From Hyphomicrobiales bacterium (GTDB lineage: Bacteria > Pseudomonadota > Alphaproteobacteria > Rhizobiales > Rhizobiaceae), in NCBI GenBank assembly GCA_900468065.1, contig UBTA01000062.1, positions 43,590-107,589 of the forward strand: a DNA stretch of 64,000 nucleotides, read 5' to 3'. The notes below the pieces were generated by a model. The model was not told the DNA's origin. It saw nothing but the letters and a program-made list of their open reading frames with translations, and made no database searches. Positions 46,955 to 54,903 of the stretch are shown here, piece after piece; position 1 is the stretch's first letter; the number at the start of each line of letters is the position of its first letter. The position numbers and the translations under genes are program-made.

Positions 46955-47701
46955 TTACTCTCCCGTGGACGCAGTGTCCGGCGTGCCAAAACGGATGCGG
47001 AAACGCCGGTTTTCCTTACCCTTCTTTTCGATCTTGGCAATGTAGATCGCACCGACCTCCTGGGTTTCGGACACATGCGTGCCGCCGCAGGGCTGGCTAT
47101 CGACCGATGCATTCTCGCCGATGCAGACAAGGCTGACACGGCCGAGGCCAATGGGCGGCCGGACATTCTTCGATTTGACGATATCGGGATTGGCCTCCAA
47201 TTCCGCGTCGGTGATCCATTGCAGGTAGATCGAGTGGTTGCCGTCAACCAGCGCCATCATCGCGGCGGTGACGGCGTCCTTGTCTATGGTTTCGCTCATG
47301 TCGAAATCGACGCGGCTTTCGTCCTCGCCGACGGCAGCACCCGTGATCGGATATTGGCAGACAACCGAGAGCAGGTGGCAGGCCGTGTGCATGCGCATCA
47401 GCTTGTAGCGGCGTGCCCAGTCGATGTGCAGAACCAGCTTTTCCCCGACCAGCGCTAAGGGCTGATCGGCAGCAGGGACATGGATGATGATATTCTTGGT
47501 GTCACCGTGGCGGGTGGTCTCGATCTCGATGCGGCTGCCATCGGCGCGCTCGAAGAAACCATTGTCGCCGGGCTGACCGCCCGAGGTTGCGTAAAAACAG
47601 GTCTGATCCAGCTCGATGCCGCCGTCTTCCCGTAATCCTGTGACGATTGCTTCCGTGGTTGAAAGATAGAAATCGTCGCGAAAAAGAGGAAGTGTGGTCA
47701 T
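46955..47701 (-). CDS. alaX: Alanyl-tRNA editing protein (AlaX)
   Basis: A free-standing editing enzyme that hydrolyses mischarged Ser/Gly-tRNA-Ala, 248 residues. It has FYATSGGQPGDNG and both halves of the zinc site: HTACH (mid-protein) and CGGTHV near the end. It lies 7 bases from cysK and 3 bases from sseA. Coupling to cysteine synthesis may relate to keeping serine, an alanine mimic and cysteine precursor, off tRNA-Ala; this link is an inference. Confidence 0.94.
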   Translation of the reverse strand: MTTLPLFRDDFYLSTTEAIVTGLREDGGIELDQTCFYATSGGQPGDNGFFERADGSRIEIETTRHGDTKNIIIHVPAADQPLALVGEKLVLHIDWARRYKLMRMHTACHLLSVVCQYPITGAAVGEDESRVDFDMSETIDKDAVTAAMMALVDGNHSIYLQWITDAELEANPDIVKSKNVRPPIGLGRVSLVCIGENASVDSQPCGGTHVSETQEVGAIYIAKIEKKGKENRRFRIRFGTPDTASTGE

Positions 47702-47708
47702 GAGATGC

Positions 47709-48749
47709 TTATCCGGCGGGTTCGTATGGGACCGTTATTCCGGAATTCCGCGTCAGCCAGGCCGGAACAGGAAGGCCCTTGGACTTCAGAAATGCCGGGT
47801 TGAACAGTTTCGACTGATAGCGGTTACCATAGTCGCAGAGGATCGTCACGATGGTATGTCCCGGTCCCAGATCTTTTGCCAGGCGAATGGCACCGGCAAT
47901 GTTGATACCGGAGGAACCGCCAACGCAAATGCCTTCCTTTTCAACAAGATCGAACACCAACTGTACGGCTTCGGCATCCGGTATCTGACAGGCAAAATCC
48001 GGCGTGAAACCTTCGAGGTTGGCGGTGATGCGTCCTTGGCCGATGCCCTCGGTGATCGAACTCCCGGATGATTTCAGCTCGCCATGGGCATAAAAACTGT
48101 AAAGGGCAGCCCCTTCCGGATCGGCGATTCCGATCTTGAGGTCCGGGTTCTTCGCCTTCAGGCCAAGCGCCACACCGGCCAGCGTGCCGCCGGAGCCGAC
48201 GGCGCAGATGAAGCCATCGACCTTGCCGTCGGTATCGCGCCAAATTTCCGGTGCGGTGGTTGCGACATGGGCGTCGCGGTTGGCGACGTTGTCGAACTGG
48301 TTGGCCCAGATCGCGCCGTTCGGCTCCGTCTTTGCCAGTTCAGCCGCGAGACGGCCGGACAGCTTTACATAATTGTTGGGGTTCTTGTAGGGAACCGCGG
48401 GAACCTCGATAAGTTCGGCGCCGAGAAGACGCAGCGCATCCTTCTTTTCCTCGCTCTGTGTCTCGGGAATGACGATGACCGTGCGGTAGCCGAGCGCCTG
48501 GGCAACCAGCGCCAAGCCGATACCTGTATTTCCGGCCGTGCCCTCGACGATGACGCCGCCAGGCTTCAGCTGGCCGGTTTTTTCGGCGTGACGGATGATC
48601 GACAGTGCTGCGCGATCCTTGACCGATTGGCCCGGATTGAGAAACTCCGCCTTGCCCAGGATCGTGCATCCGGTTGCTTCCGAGGCACCCTTGAGGCGGA
48701 TCAGCGGCGTATTGCCGATGGCATCGAGAACGGAAGTCAGAACGGGCAT
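47709..48749 (-). CDS. cysK: Cysteine synthase A
   Basis: A PLP-dependent O-acetylserine (thiol)lyase of 346 residues. The PLP lysine is K44 in NPGQSVKDRA, followed by VEGTAGNTGIGLA and the phosphate-binding GSGGTLAG. The length and the GQSVKDR form are those of the longer rhizobial CysK. The ATG at 48749 follows GAGAGG. It is the first gene of cysK-alaX-sseA-GNAT. No SAM riboswitch is visible upstream. Confidence 0.93.
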   Translation of the reverse strand: MPVLTSVLDAIGNTPLIRLKGASEATGCTILGKAEFLNPGQSVKDRAALSIIRHAEKTGQLKPGGVIVEGTAGNTGIGLALVAQALGYRTVIVIPETQSEEKKDALRLLGAELIEVPAVPYKNPNNYVKLSGRLAAELAKTEPNGAIWANQFDNVANRDAHVATTAPEIWRDTDGKVDGFICAVGSGGTLAGVALGLKAKNPDLKIGIADPEGAALYSFYAHGELKSSGSSITEGIGQGRITANLEGFTPDFACQIPDAEAVQLVFDLVEKEGICVGGSSGINIAGAIRLAKDLGPGHTIVTILCDYGNRYQSKLFNPAFLKSKGLPVPAWLTRNSGITVPYEPAG

Positions 48750-49060
48750 GAGTAAACCTCTCGGCTGCGGATAATTGCCTCAGGCAGGAACCTGAAGGGA
48801 TGACGATTTGAACAGGACATGAGGGAACTGCCCGAGCCACAAATGCCCTTGCAATTCAACATACCGAAATCCTAGCGTCTTTTCGGCTCACGCTGCTCCT
48901 CAAGCAAGAAATAGCGTTTCACCTTGACGCTGTCGTGGCAAAAATCGACCCAAAAGTGGAAGACGGCGTTTTACAACCGGGGTGATCCATTTCTTGACCC
49001 TTGGCGTAGTGAGGCGATAGTTTCCGCTGCGCCGTGCGGCAAAACAGGTGAAGACAATCG
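48750..49060. other. Divergent promoter region between cysK and the chrR-like gene
   Basis: About 310 bases without a gene. It includes a hairpin close to cysK (CTTCAGG/CCTGAGG, about 48776-48796) that could lie in the cysK leader, and the ECF-type promoter at 48983-49012 pointing towards the chrR-like gene. Confidence 0.5.
48983..49012 (+). promoter_or_regulatory. Candidate ECF (RpoE/ChrR-type) promoter upstream of the chrR-like gene
   Basis: TGATCC (48983-48988), an 18-base spacer, then TAGTGA (49007-49012). This is the -35 and spacing remembered for the singlet-oxygen sigma factor RpoE of Rhodobacter (TGATCC-N18-TAAGA). A start near 49018 would leave a leader of about 40 bases before the ATG. 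The same TGATCC-N18-TA pattern precedes the photolyase operon at 57731-57760. Confidence 0.6.
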
Positions 49061-49705
49061 ATGGCTGATGTTCAGCTGGATACAGTAGATGCCTTGATGG
49101 CACGATATGCTGCCGGCATTCTGCCGGCGCCGGCGCGTGTCTTGGTCGAAGCACATCTCGAGATGCAATCCATCAATAGACCCAAGGTCGCCGAGTACGA
49201 AATGGTCGTCGGCGATATCCTGGAACACATGGAGCCGGTTTCTCTCAGGTTAAGAGACGAAGCATTGAAAGCCGTTTTCGCAGCAGCCCCTCTGGCAATG
49301 GCAGGCACGGCACGAGCACAGCCTAACGCCTTTTTTCCAAAGGCCATTCGCGACTTTGCCGGGCTTGATGCCGCTGAAATCCCGTGGAAACGAAAACTGC
49401 CGGGCTTCAAGGAATACAGCCTTGGAAAGATCGACGGTTGCGATGTCAGCTTCTTCTGGCTGAAGCCGGGACGCGTGATTCCGGCCCATACGCATGAAGG
49501 CTATGAGCTTTCACTGGTTCTCGACGGCGCTTTCAACGATACGCGCGGGCGCTTTGCAAAAGGTGACATATCGGTGGCGGACGAGAGCATCGATCACCGC
49601 CCCGTGGCGGAAGCCGAATGCCCGTGCATCGGCTTTGCCGTCTCCCAGGCACCGGTCAAGCTGACCGGCTCATGGAGACAATTGCTCGGTGACATGATCG
49701 GCTGA
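49061..49705 (+). CDS. ChrR-like cupin protein with a degenerate anti-sigma zinc site
   Basis: A 214-residue homologue of ChrR, the zinc anti-sigma factor that holds RpoE until singlet oxygen appears. The C-terminal cupin keeps its metal ligands (H143, H145, E149, H179 in IPAHTHEGYELSLVLDGAF and DHRPVAEAE). The N-terminal anti-sigma domain does not: where ChrR has H6 and HxxxCxxC (HLSLCDECR), this protein has no N-terminal histidine and reads HLEMQSINR, with Q36 and N39 replacing the cysteines. Only H32 remains. No sigma factor gene is adjacent. It may be a sensor or enzyme derived from ChrR rather than an anti-sigma factor. Confidence 0.82.
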   Translation: MADVQLDTVDALMARYAAGILPAPARVLVEAHLEMQSINRPKVAEYEMVVGDILEHMEPVSLRLRDEALKAVFAAAPLAMAGTARAQPNAFFPKAIRDFAGLDAAEIPWKRKLPGFKEYSLGKIDGCDVSFFWLKPGRVIPAHTHEGYELSLVLDGAFNDTRGRFAKGDISVADESIDHRPVAEAECPCIGFAVSQAPVKLTGSWRQLLGDMIG

Positions 49706-49767
49706 CGTTTTGCCGAACAATGGCCCGAATGCGGGAACAAACTACATTTCAATGCGTATTGTTAGGT

Positions 49768-49786
49768 GATCCCGGTTTCCGGGATC
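49768..49786 (+). promoter_or_regulatory. 8-bp inverted repeat upstream of the SDR gene
   Basis: GATCCCGG and CCGGGATC are exact inverted copies around TTT, 28 bases before the SDR start. The element begins within TGATCC, but no TA-type -10 lies 18 bases on. It may be an operator or a leader hairpin. Confidence 0.5.
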
Positions 49787-49813
49787 CGCGATGAAGCAGC
49801 GAAAGGAACCCCC

Positions 49814-50656
49814 ATGACCGATTTTGTCGCACACCCCGAGATGGGTCTCGCCTGGGTCACGGGAGCAAGCTCCGGCATCGGCCGGGCCCTGGCGCTGCGG
49901 CTGGTCAAGGACGGTTTCAACGTTGTCGTCACCGCGCGCGATCACGAGAAACTGGTGCAGTTGCAGCATGAATCACCCGGCCCCGGCAAGGTTATCGTGC
50001 TCGACGGCAACGTCACCGATCCGCGCGATATGGAACGGATTTTAGCTGCGATCGAATACGAGCACGGATCGATGGTGCTCGCGGTTCTCAATGCCGGCGT
50101 CTACGTTGCCGTGCACGGCGAGGACCTGCATCGCGAGGATTTCGAAAAGACTTTTGCAGTCAACCTGAACGGAACGGTCAACTGTCTGCTGCCGGCAGTG
50201 CGTCATATGAAGGCGAGGGGGCATGGCCAGATTGCCATCGTATCCTCGGTCACCGGATATGGCGGCCTGCCGACAAGTGCTGCTTACGGCGCTACCAAGG
50301 CAGCGCTGATCAACATGGCGGAAAGCTTGAAATTCGATCTCGACAAGGTGGGGGTGCGCCTGCAGATCATCAATCCCGGCTTCGTCGAAACGGCGGCAAC
50401 GGCAAAGAATGCATTTCCGATGCCGGCCCTCGTCAGTGCCGAGGTGGCGGCGGATCGCATTGCAGAAGGCCTGAAATCCAGCGGCTTCGAGATCACGTTT
50501 CCAAGGCGCTTCACCTACGTCATGAAGCTGCTCAACCTCTTGCCCTATGGCCTTTATTTCTGGCTGATCAATAGGGCGACCGGGTGGAAAACGCGGCCGC
50601 TGGTCACCGGTGGGCATGCCGTCGATGTGCTTGAGCGGGATCCTCAGGCGGTGTGA
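49814..50656 (+). CDS. Short-chain dehydrogenase/reductase
   Basis: A 280-residue classical SDR: cofactor motif TGASSGIGRA, NAG in AVLNAGVY, and the active site S...Y...K in SSVTGYGGLPTSAAYGATKAA. A long C-terminal tail with hydrophobic residues (VMKLLNLLPYGLYFWLI) suggests membrane or lipid association. The ATG at 49814 follows GAAAGGA. SDR genes accompany the photolyase/cfa/DUF1365 set in several bacteria, so a role in the same lipid pathway is possible. Its stop overlaps the stop of the convergent SMR gene by 13 bases. Confidence 0.88.
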   Translation: MTDFVAHPEMGLAWVTGASSGIGRALALRLVKDGFNVVVTARDHEKLVQLQHESPGPGKVIVLDGNVTDPRDMERILAAIEYEHGSMVLAVLNAGVYVAVHGEDLHREDFEKTFAVNLNGTVNCLLPAVRHMKARGHGQIAIVSSVTGYGGLPTSAAYGATKAALINMAESLKFDLDKVGVRLQIINPGFVETAATAKNAFPMPALVSAEVAADRIAEGLKSSGFEITFPRRFTYVMKLLNLLPYGLYFWLINRATGWKTRPLVTGGHAVDVLERDPQAV

Positions 50657-50970
50657 AGGACGATCACTGCCCCGAAGACCAGAGCAAGTCCTACCCAGCC
50701 AATCGGCTTCAGCTTCTGGCCGAAAAAAATGCGGGCCGAGATCGCCGTGCCGAAAATGCCGGTTGCGCCGAGGATGGCATACGCGATCGCCAGTTCCATG
50801 CCCTTGACAGCCTCGACCAGCAAGGCGAAGGCCGCAAGCACGAGCAGGATGGACAGGGCGCCCCAGCCGCGCCGGGCAAAGCCGTTCGACTTGGTCGAGG
50901 CAAGATTGGCGGCGACATCCAGCACACCGGCCAGAACAGCGAAGATGAAATAGATGTTAGGCGAGGTCAT
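50644..50970 (-). CDS. SMR-family transporter subunit, MdtI-like, with Asp in place of the conserved Glu
   Basis: A 108-residue four-helix small multidrug resistance protein. It aligns with E. coli MdtI (AVKGMELAIAYAILGATGIF; GQKLKPIGWVGLALV), the partner of MdtJ in a spermidine exporter. The membrane-embedded Glu14-equivalent, essential in EmrE, is aspartate here (AGVLDVAANLAS). The ATG at 50970 follows GAGGAGG. It overlaps the mdtJ-like gene by 14 bases, as expected for a heterodimeric SMR pair. Confidence 0.85.
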   Translation of the reverse strand: MTSPNIYFIFAVLAGVLDVAANLASTKSNGFARRGWGALSILLVLAAFALLVEAVKGMELAIAYAILGATGIFGTAISARIFFGQKLKPIGWVGLALVFGAVIVLHTA

Positions 50971-51313
50971 CGGCAACCTCCTCTTCTTCGTGCACTTCGC
51001 CGGCATTTACCAGGATGATACCGCCCACCGCCATCAACAGGCCGATCATTTCCTGATAGTTCAGCACATGATTGAAAACGAACACGGAAACCAGGGTAAT
51101 CAGCGCGATGCCGGACCCTTCCCAGATGGCGTAGGCGACGCCGACGGAGATTGTCTTCACGGCCTTGGCAAGGAAAAAATAGGAGAGGGCGATCGAGACA
51201 TACATGACGGCATAGCCCCAGACACCGCCGCCTGTCGACGCTGCCTTCATCACGGTCAGGCCGATCACTTCGGTTGCTATGGCAAGCGCCAGAAAAATCC
51301 ATGCAAGACGCAC
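50957..51313 (-). CDS. SMR-family transporter subunit, MdtJ-like
   Basis: A 118-residue four-helix SMR protein with the conserved glutamate (ALAIATEVIGLTVMK) and the signature VGVAYAIWEGSGIALIT; the tail is acidic (EVHEEEEVADDLA), which is unusual for an EmrE-like protein. It would form a heterodimer with the following MdtI-like subunit and export polyamines or cationic drugs. It is the first gene of the pair. Confidence 0.88.
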   Translation of the reverse strand: MRLAWIFLALAIATEVIGLTVMKAASTGGGVWGYAVMYVSIALSYFFLAKAVKTISVGVAYAIWEGSGIALITLVSVFVFNHVLNYQEMIGLLMAVGGIILVNAGEVHEEEEVADDLA

Positions 51314-51394
51314 GTCGTCACCTTCGATACGAGCAGTTGGAAAACTGCAGCTTCCATAGGCATTTCGGAGGAGGCGGTAAAGCGGGCGGTGACG

Positions 51395-52735
51395 TTATTG
51401 CCGGATACGATCCTGCAATTCGTTCTGGGCAGTCCTATCCAGCGGAAAATTCCACATCAGTGCTATCGCGGCGAGTTTCAGCGCCACCGGAACCCAGGCA
51501 TATATCGCGGCAAGGGCAAATAACGCCGTTTCATCGTTATGCGCATCGGGAAATGGATTGAAACCGAAGGAGCCGAGTAACGGAAAAACAATGCCGACGC
51601 CGGCTGCCAGCGAAAGCTTTGTCGCAAGACCCCACGCGGCGAAGTAGAGACCGCTGCGCTGATCGCCGGAGGCGGCGGTATCAGCATCGATGACATCGGC
51701 CTGGATCGAGGGCGGCAGAGCCAGATCGAAACCAAGCAACAGGCCGGTTGCCGCGCAGATCAGCGCGAAAGGGACGGCTGCGCCGGGGGACAGAAAGGGC
51801 GCCATTGAAAAAATAGCGCAAGCGGCAATCATCGCGACAGACCATGCACGGTGTTTGCCAAGCTTTCGCGCCGCCAGCGCTGCAAGCGGTACGCCGACGA
51901 TGGCGCTCAGGAAATACAGGAAGAGCAGCGGCCCGCGGAGTTCCGGCAAAAGCAGCCGAGCTGAGACGAAATAGAGAAACAGCGTCGCCGGAATGCCATT
52001 GGCGAGACCGTTGAGGAAAAATGCAGCGATCAGCCGCAGGAAAGGCCTGTTGGCTCCAAGGAAGGACAGCGATTGCAGCAACGGCAACCGTCTTTTTGTT
52101 GTGTCTACAGGTTCGGGAACGAGCCAGACGGTGAGGCTGCCAAACAGCAAGAGCATTGCGGCGACGGCGATGCCCAGCACCGCAAGACCGGAAAACCCCT
52201 TCTGCTCAAAGCCTATTGCAAACGGCAAAACGATGGCGATCAGCGTCCCGACCAGCGTCAGGCCTTCCCGCGCCGAGGTCAACCGCGTGCGGCCATGGTA
52301 ATCATTGACCAGTTCGGCGCCCCAAGCGGAATAGGGTACGACCACCAGCGTGAAGCCCAGCGATGTCAGTATGCCCCAGACGGTAAGCCACGCAACGCCA
52401 GCGCCGTCTGCAGGCCAATAGAGCATCAGGGCCGACAGGGCAGCGATAGGCAAGGACAGAAGGAAGAGCAGCCGGCGGCGGCCGAAGCCCGGATTGATCC
52501 GGTCTGCTGCATAGCCTGCAAGTGGATCGGTGACCGCATCGAACAGGCGCACCAGCAACACCGCCCAACCGACCGAGGCAATCGGCAGGCCGAGGGTTTC
52601 GGTATAGTAGGTCGGAACAAGCGAATAGAGCGGCAGGCCGAGGGCTGCGAGCGGCGCTGCAGGAAGGGCGTAGGCGAAAAGCATCCGGCGGCTGATCTGC
52701 ATCTCCGCACCGCCGCCGGTTGCGGGTTTATTCAT
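51395..52735 (-). CDS. MFS transporter of the GPH (MelB-like) type
   Basis: A 446-residue membrane protein with about twelve helices. The N-terminal RLFDAVTDPLAGYAADR, then the loop RRRLLFL and PYSAWGAELVNDYHGRT, are GPH (glycoside-pentoside-hexuronide:cation symporter) features. It overlaps the methyltransferase gene by 8 bases and ends the photolyase operon. A GPH-type transporter is, from memory, also a member of the RpoE-ChrR regulon in Rhodobacter. Its substrate is unknown; a lipid or lipid-precursor is possible given its neighbours. Confidence 0.86.
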   Translation of the reverse strand: MNKPATGGGAEMQISRRMLFAYALPAAPLAALGLPLYSLVPTYYTETLGLPIASVGWAVLLVRLFDAVTDPLAGYAADRINPGFGRRRLLFLLSLPIAALSALMLYWPADGAGVAWLTVWGILTSLGFTLVVVPYSAWGAELVNDYHGRTRLTSAREGLTLVGTLIAIVLPFAIGFEQKGFSGLAVLGIAVAAMLLLFGSLTVWLVPEPVDTTKRRLPLLQSLSFLGANRPFLRLIAAFFLNGLANGIPATLFLYFVSARLLLPELRGPLLFLYFLSAIVGVPLAALAARKLGKHRAWSVAMIAACAIFSMAPFLSPGAAVPFALICAATGLLLGFDLALPPSIQADVIDADTAASGDQRSGLYFAAWGLATKLSLAAGVGIVFPLLGSFGFNPFPDAHNDETALFALAAIYAWVPVALKLAAIALMWNFPLDRTAQNELQDRIRQ

Positions 52736-53981
52736 ACACGATCTGTCTGACGTCGATATTCTTGGCCCGGAAACCGGCTTCGCAGTAGAACAGATAGAAT
52801 TCCCAAAGCCGCTTGAAGCGGATATCGAAACCGAGGGGTTCGACTTTGTCCCAGACGTTCCAGAAGCGCTCGCGCCATTCAGCGAGCGTGCGAGCGTAAT
52901 CCAGCCCGAAACCGAAATCGCCGCTGATCTTCAAACCCACCTTGCGGCCGAGATCGATCAGATGTTGCGGGGTCGGCAACATGCCGCCCGGAAAAACATA
53001 TTTCTGGATGAAATCCGGGTTGGCGCGGTATTCCTCATAGGCTTCCGGCTTGATGGTGATGATCTGCAGTCCGGCTTTGCCGCCCGGCTTCAGGCAGCGC
53101 TGCAATTGCGAAAAATAGGCGGGCCAGTATTTTTCACCAACGGCCTCGAACATCTCGATGGAGACGATCCGGTCATACATCCCGGCCTCGTCGCGATAGT
53201 CCTGGAACTTGATCTCGACCTTGTCGGACAGGCCGGCGTTCTTCATCCTCTCATTGGCAAAGGCAAGCTGTTCGCGGCTGATGGTCAGCCCTGTCACCTT
53301 GCAACCGATCTCACTTGCCGCATATTCGGCGAAACCACCCCAGCCGCAGCCGATCTCCAGCACGTGATGGCTGGCTTTGATACCGGCGGCATCCGCTAAC
53401 GCCTTGTACTTGGCGCGCTGGGCCGATTGCAGGTCATTGGCACCCGTGGAATAGAGGGCCGAGGAATAGGTCATCGTCGGATCGAGCCACTGCTTGTAGA
53501 AGGCATTGCCAAGATCGTAGTGGGCGGAAATGTTCTTCTTCGAACCGGATTTGGTATTGGCGTTCATCCAGTGGCGGAATTTTTCGACCAGCCGCAGAAC
53601 GCCGCGTGCGCCATTGGAGAAATTGCGACCGACGTCGGTGTTGACGAGGAAGAGTTCAAGAAAGGCGCCGACATCCGGGCTGTCCCAGTCGCCGTCCATA
53701 TAGCTTTCGGCAACGGCAATGGTGCCGCCGGTCAGCGCCCGTTGCGGCAGGTTCCAGTTATGCAGCGTAACGGAAGCGACAGGCCCTTGCGCCTTGCCCT
53801 TGACGACCACGGTGCGGCTATCAGGCAATGTCAGCTTCAGACATCCCGCCTGCATGTGGACAAGACCACGCAGCACCATCTGAGCTTTCGCTGGTAGGCC
53901 TTTGACAATGCGCGATAAATTTTCAGTGGAAAGACGCTCTCCGTCCTTCGGGTCACAATAACCGGTGCCTGCTGTACTCAT
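52728..53981 (-). CDS. Cyclopropane-fatty-acid-synthase-like methyltransferase
   Basis: A 417-residue SAM methyltransferase of the CFA synthase family. It has the N-terminal domain with AESYMDGDWDSPDVGAFLEL, then YDLGNAFYKQWLDPTMTYSS, the SAM motif VLEIGCGWGGFAEYAA and SIEMFEAVGEKYWPAYF. It would methylate unsaturated acyl chains of phospholipids. Given its neighbours it could be the methylating enzyme of furan-fatty-acid synthesis (UfaM/CfaA-like) instead of a plain cyclopropane synthase. The ATG at 53981 follows GAGGA. It lies 43 bases behind the DUF1365 gene. Confidence 0.9.
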   Translation of the reverse strand: MSTAGTGYCDPKDGERLSTENLSRIVKGLPAKAQMVLRGLVHMQAGCLKLTLPDSRTVVVKGKAQGPVASVTLHNWNLPQRALTGGTIAVAESYMDGDWDSPDVGAFLELFLVNTDVGRNFSNGARGVLRLVEKFRHWMNANTKSGSKKNISAHYDLGNAFYKQWLDPTMTYSSALYSTGANDLQSAQRAKYKALADAAGIKASHHVLEIGCGWGGFAEYAASEIGCKVTGLTISREQLAFANERMKNAGLSDKVEIKFQDYRDEAGMYDRIVSIEMFEAVGEKYWPAYFSQLQRCLKPGGKAGLQIITIKPEAYEEYRANPDFIQKYVFPGGMLPTPQHLIDLGRKVGLKISGDFGFGLDYARTLAEWRERFWNVWDKVEPLGFDIRFKRLWEFYLFYCEAGFRAKNIDVRQIVYE

Positions 53982-54024
53982 TCGACAGTTCCTCAGCAAT
54001 CATTGCTCTTGACACAAAATAGCC

Positions 54025-54903
54025 TCATTCCGCCGGACCGCCAACATGGGATTCATGAGAAAAATCGTGGCTTGTCTTGCGGCCCTCCTTCCAGGCGCTC
54101 GTCGGTTCGGGCGCTTGCGGCCGCGGGATATAGCGGACGCCTTTGATCCAGAGCTTCAATGCCTCCCAGTGAATCCCTGCAACGATCTTGAGTGTAAGAT
54201 GCGGAATGCGGGCAACAAGACGCAAAATCTTGCCTGTTTTCAACGGAACCTGAACGCCGGAGAAGGTTGCAGCCAGCAATGGCCCGTCTTTGTCGGTCTC
54301 CAGAATGCGCCAGCGGATAGCGTCTCCCGGCGGCAGCATGCGGAACTGGTAGCGCATGGCCATCGGAATGAACGGCGAAACGTGAAACAGCTTGTCGCAT
54401 TGCTGGCGAATGCCGGCGTCAGACACATCGTTCGGTCCGATCGGGCAGACATAGGTGTGGCGTTCGCCGAAGGTGTTGCGAACCTCGTAGATCATGGCAA
54501 TCAGCGCGCCGCCGTTTTCATAGGCGTAATAGACCGAAAGCGGATTGAAGACGAGGCCGAGGATGCGTGGGTAGCAGACCAGGAGCACGCGCGCCGGCGG
54601 GATCGCAATGCCAGTCTGCCGCAACAGCGTATCGACGTAGTTGCGCAGCGGCAATGCACTGTCGCCCGTATGATCCTTCTCGTGGAACGACAGAAGATTG
54701 CGGCGATTGACGGAGAAGACCTTACTCAGCCTATCCGCCTCGTCGAGCCTGTCGAGATCGATCATCAGGGAAAAGACATCATAGCTGAAACGGTGGCCGA
54801 TCGGCTTCATCCGCTGATGCATGACCTGGCCGGCATAAAGCGCTGCCGCCGCCTGCGGCGGCGCGCCGTTCCTCGTCATGTCCGATCCGGATGACGCACC
54901 CAT
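54025..54903 (-). CDS. DUF1365-family protein
   Basis: A 292-residue protein of DUF1365, a family found with CFA-synthase and FAD-amine-oxidase genes. Typical blocks are HRFSYDVFSLMIDLDRLDE, GLVFNPLSVYYAYENGGAL and YEVRNTFGERHTYV. Its ATG directly abuts the stop of the FAD protein gene. Function is unknown; a role in modifying membrane fatty acids is inferred from the conserved neighbourhood. Confidence 0.88.
   Translation of the reverse strand: MGASSGSDMTRNGAPPQAAAALYAGQVMHQRMKPIGHRFSYDVFSLMIDLDRLDEADRLSKVFSVNRRNLLSFHEKDHTGDSALPLRNYVDTLLRQTGIAIPPARVLLVCYPRILGLVFNPLSVYYAYENGGALIAMIYEVRNTFGERHTYVCPIGPNDVSDAGIRQQCDKLFHVSPFIPMAMRYQFRMLPPGDAIRWRILETDKDGPLLAATFSGVQVPLKTGKILRLVARIPHLTLKIVAGIHWEALKLWIKGVRYIPRPQAPEPTSAWKEGRKTSHDFSHESHVGGPAE

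Noticed and set aside
48750..48900. Possible SAM riboswitch in the cysK leader
   Set aside because: Only one simple hairpin (CTTCAGG/CCTGAGG) is visible. None of the conserved cores of known SAM riboswitches was recognised.
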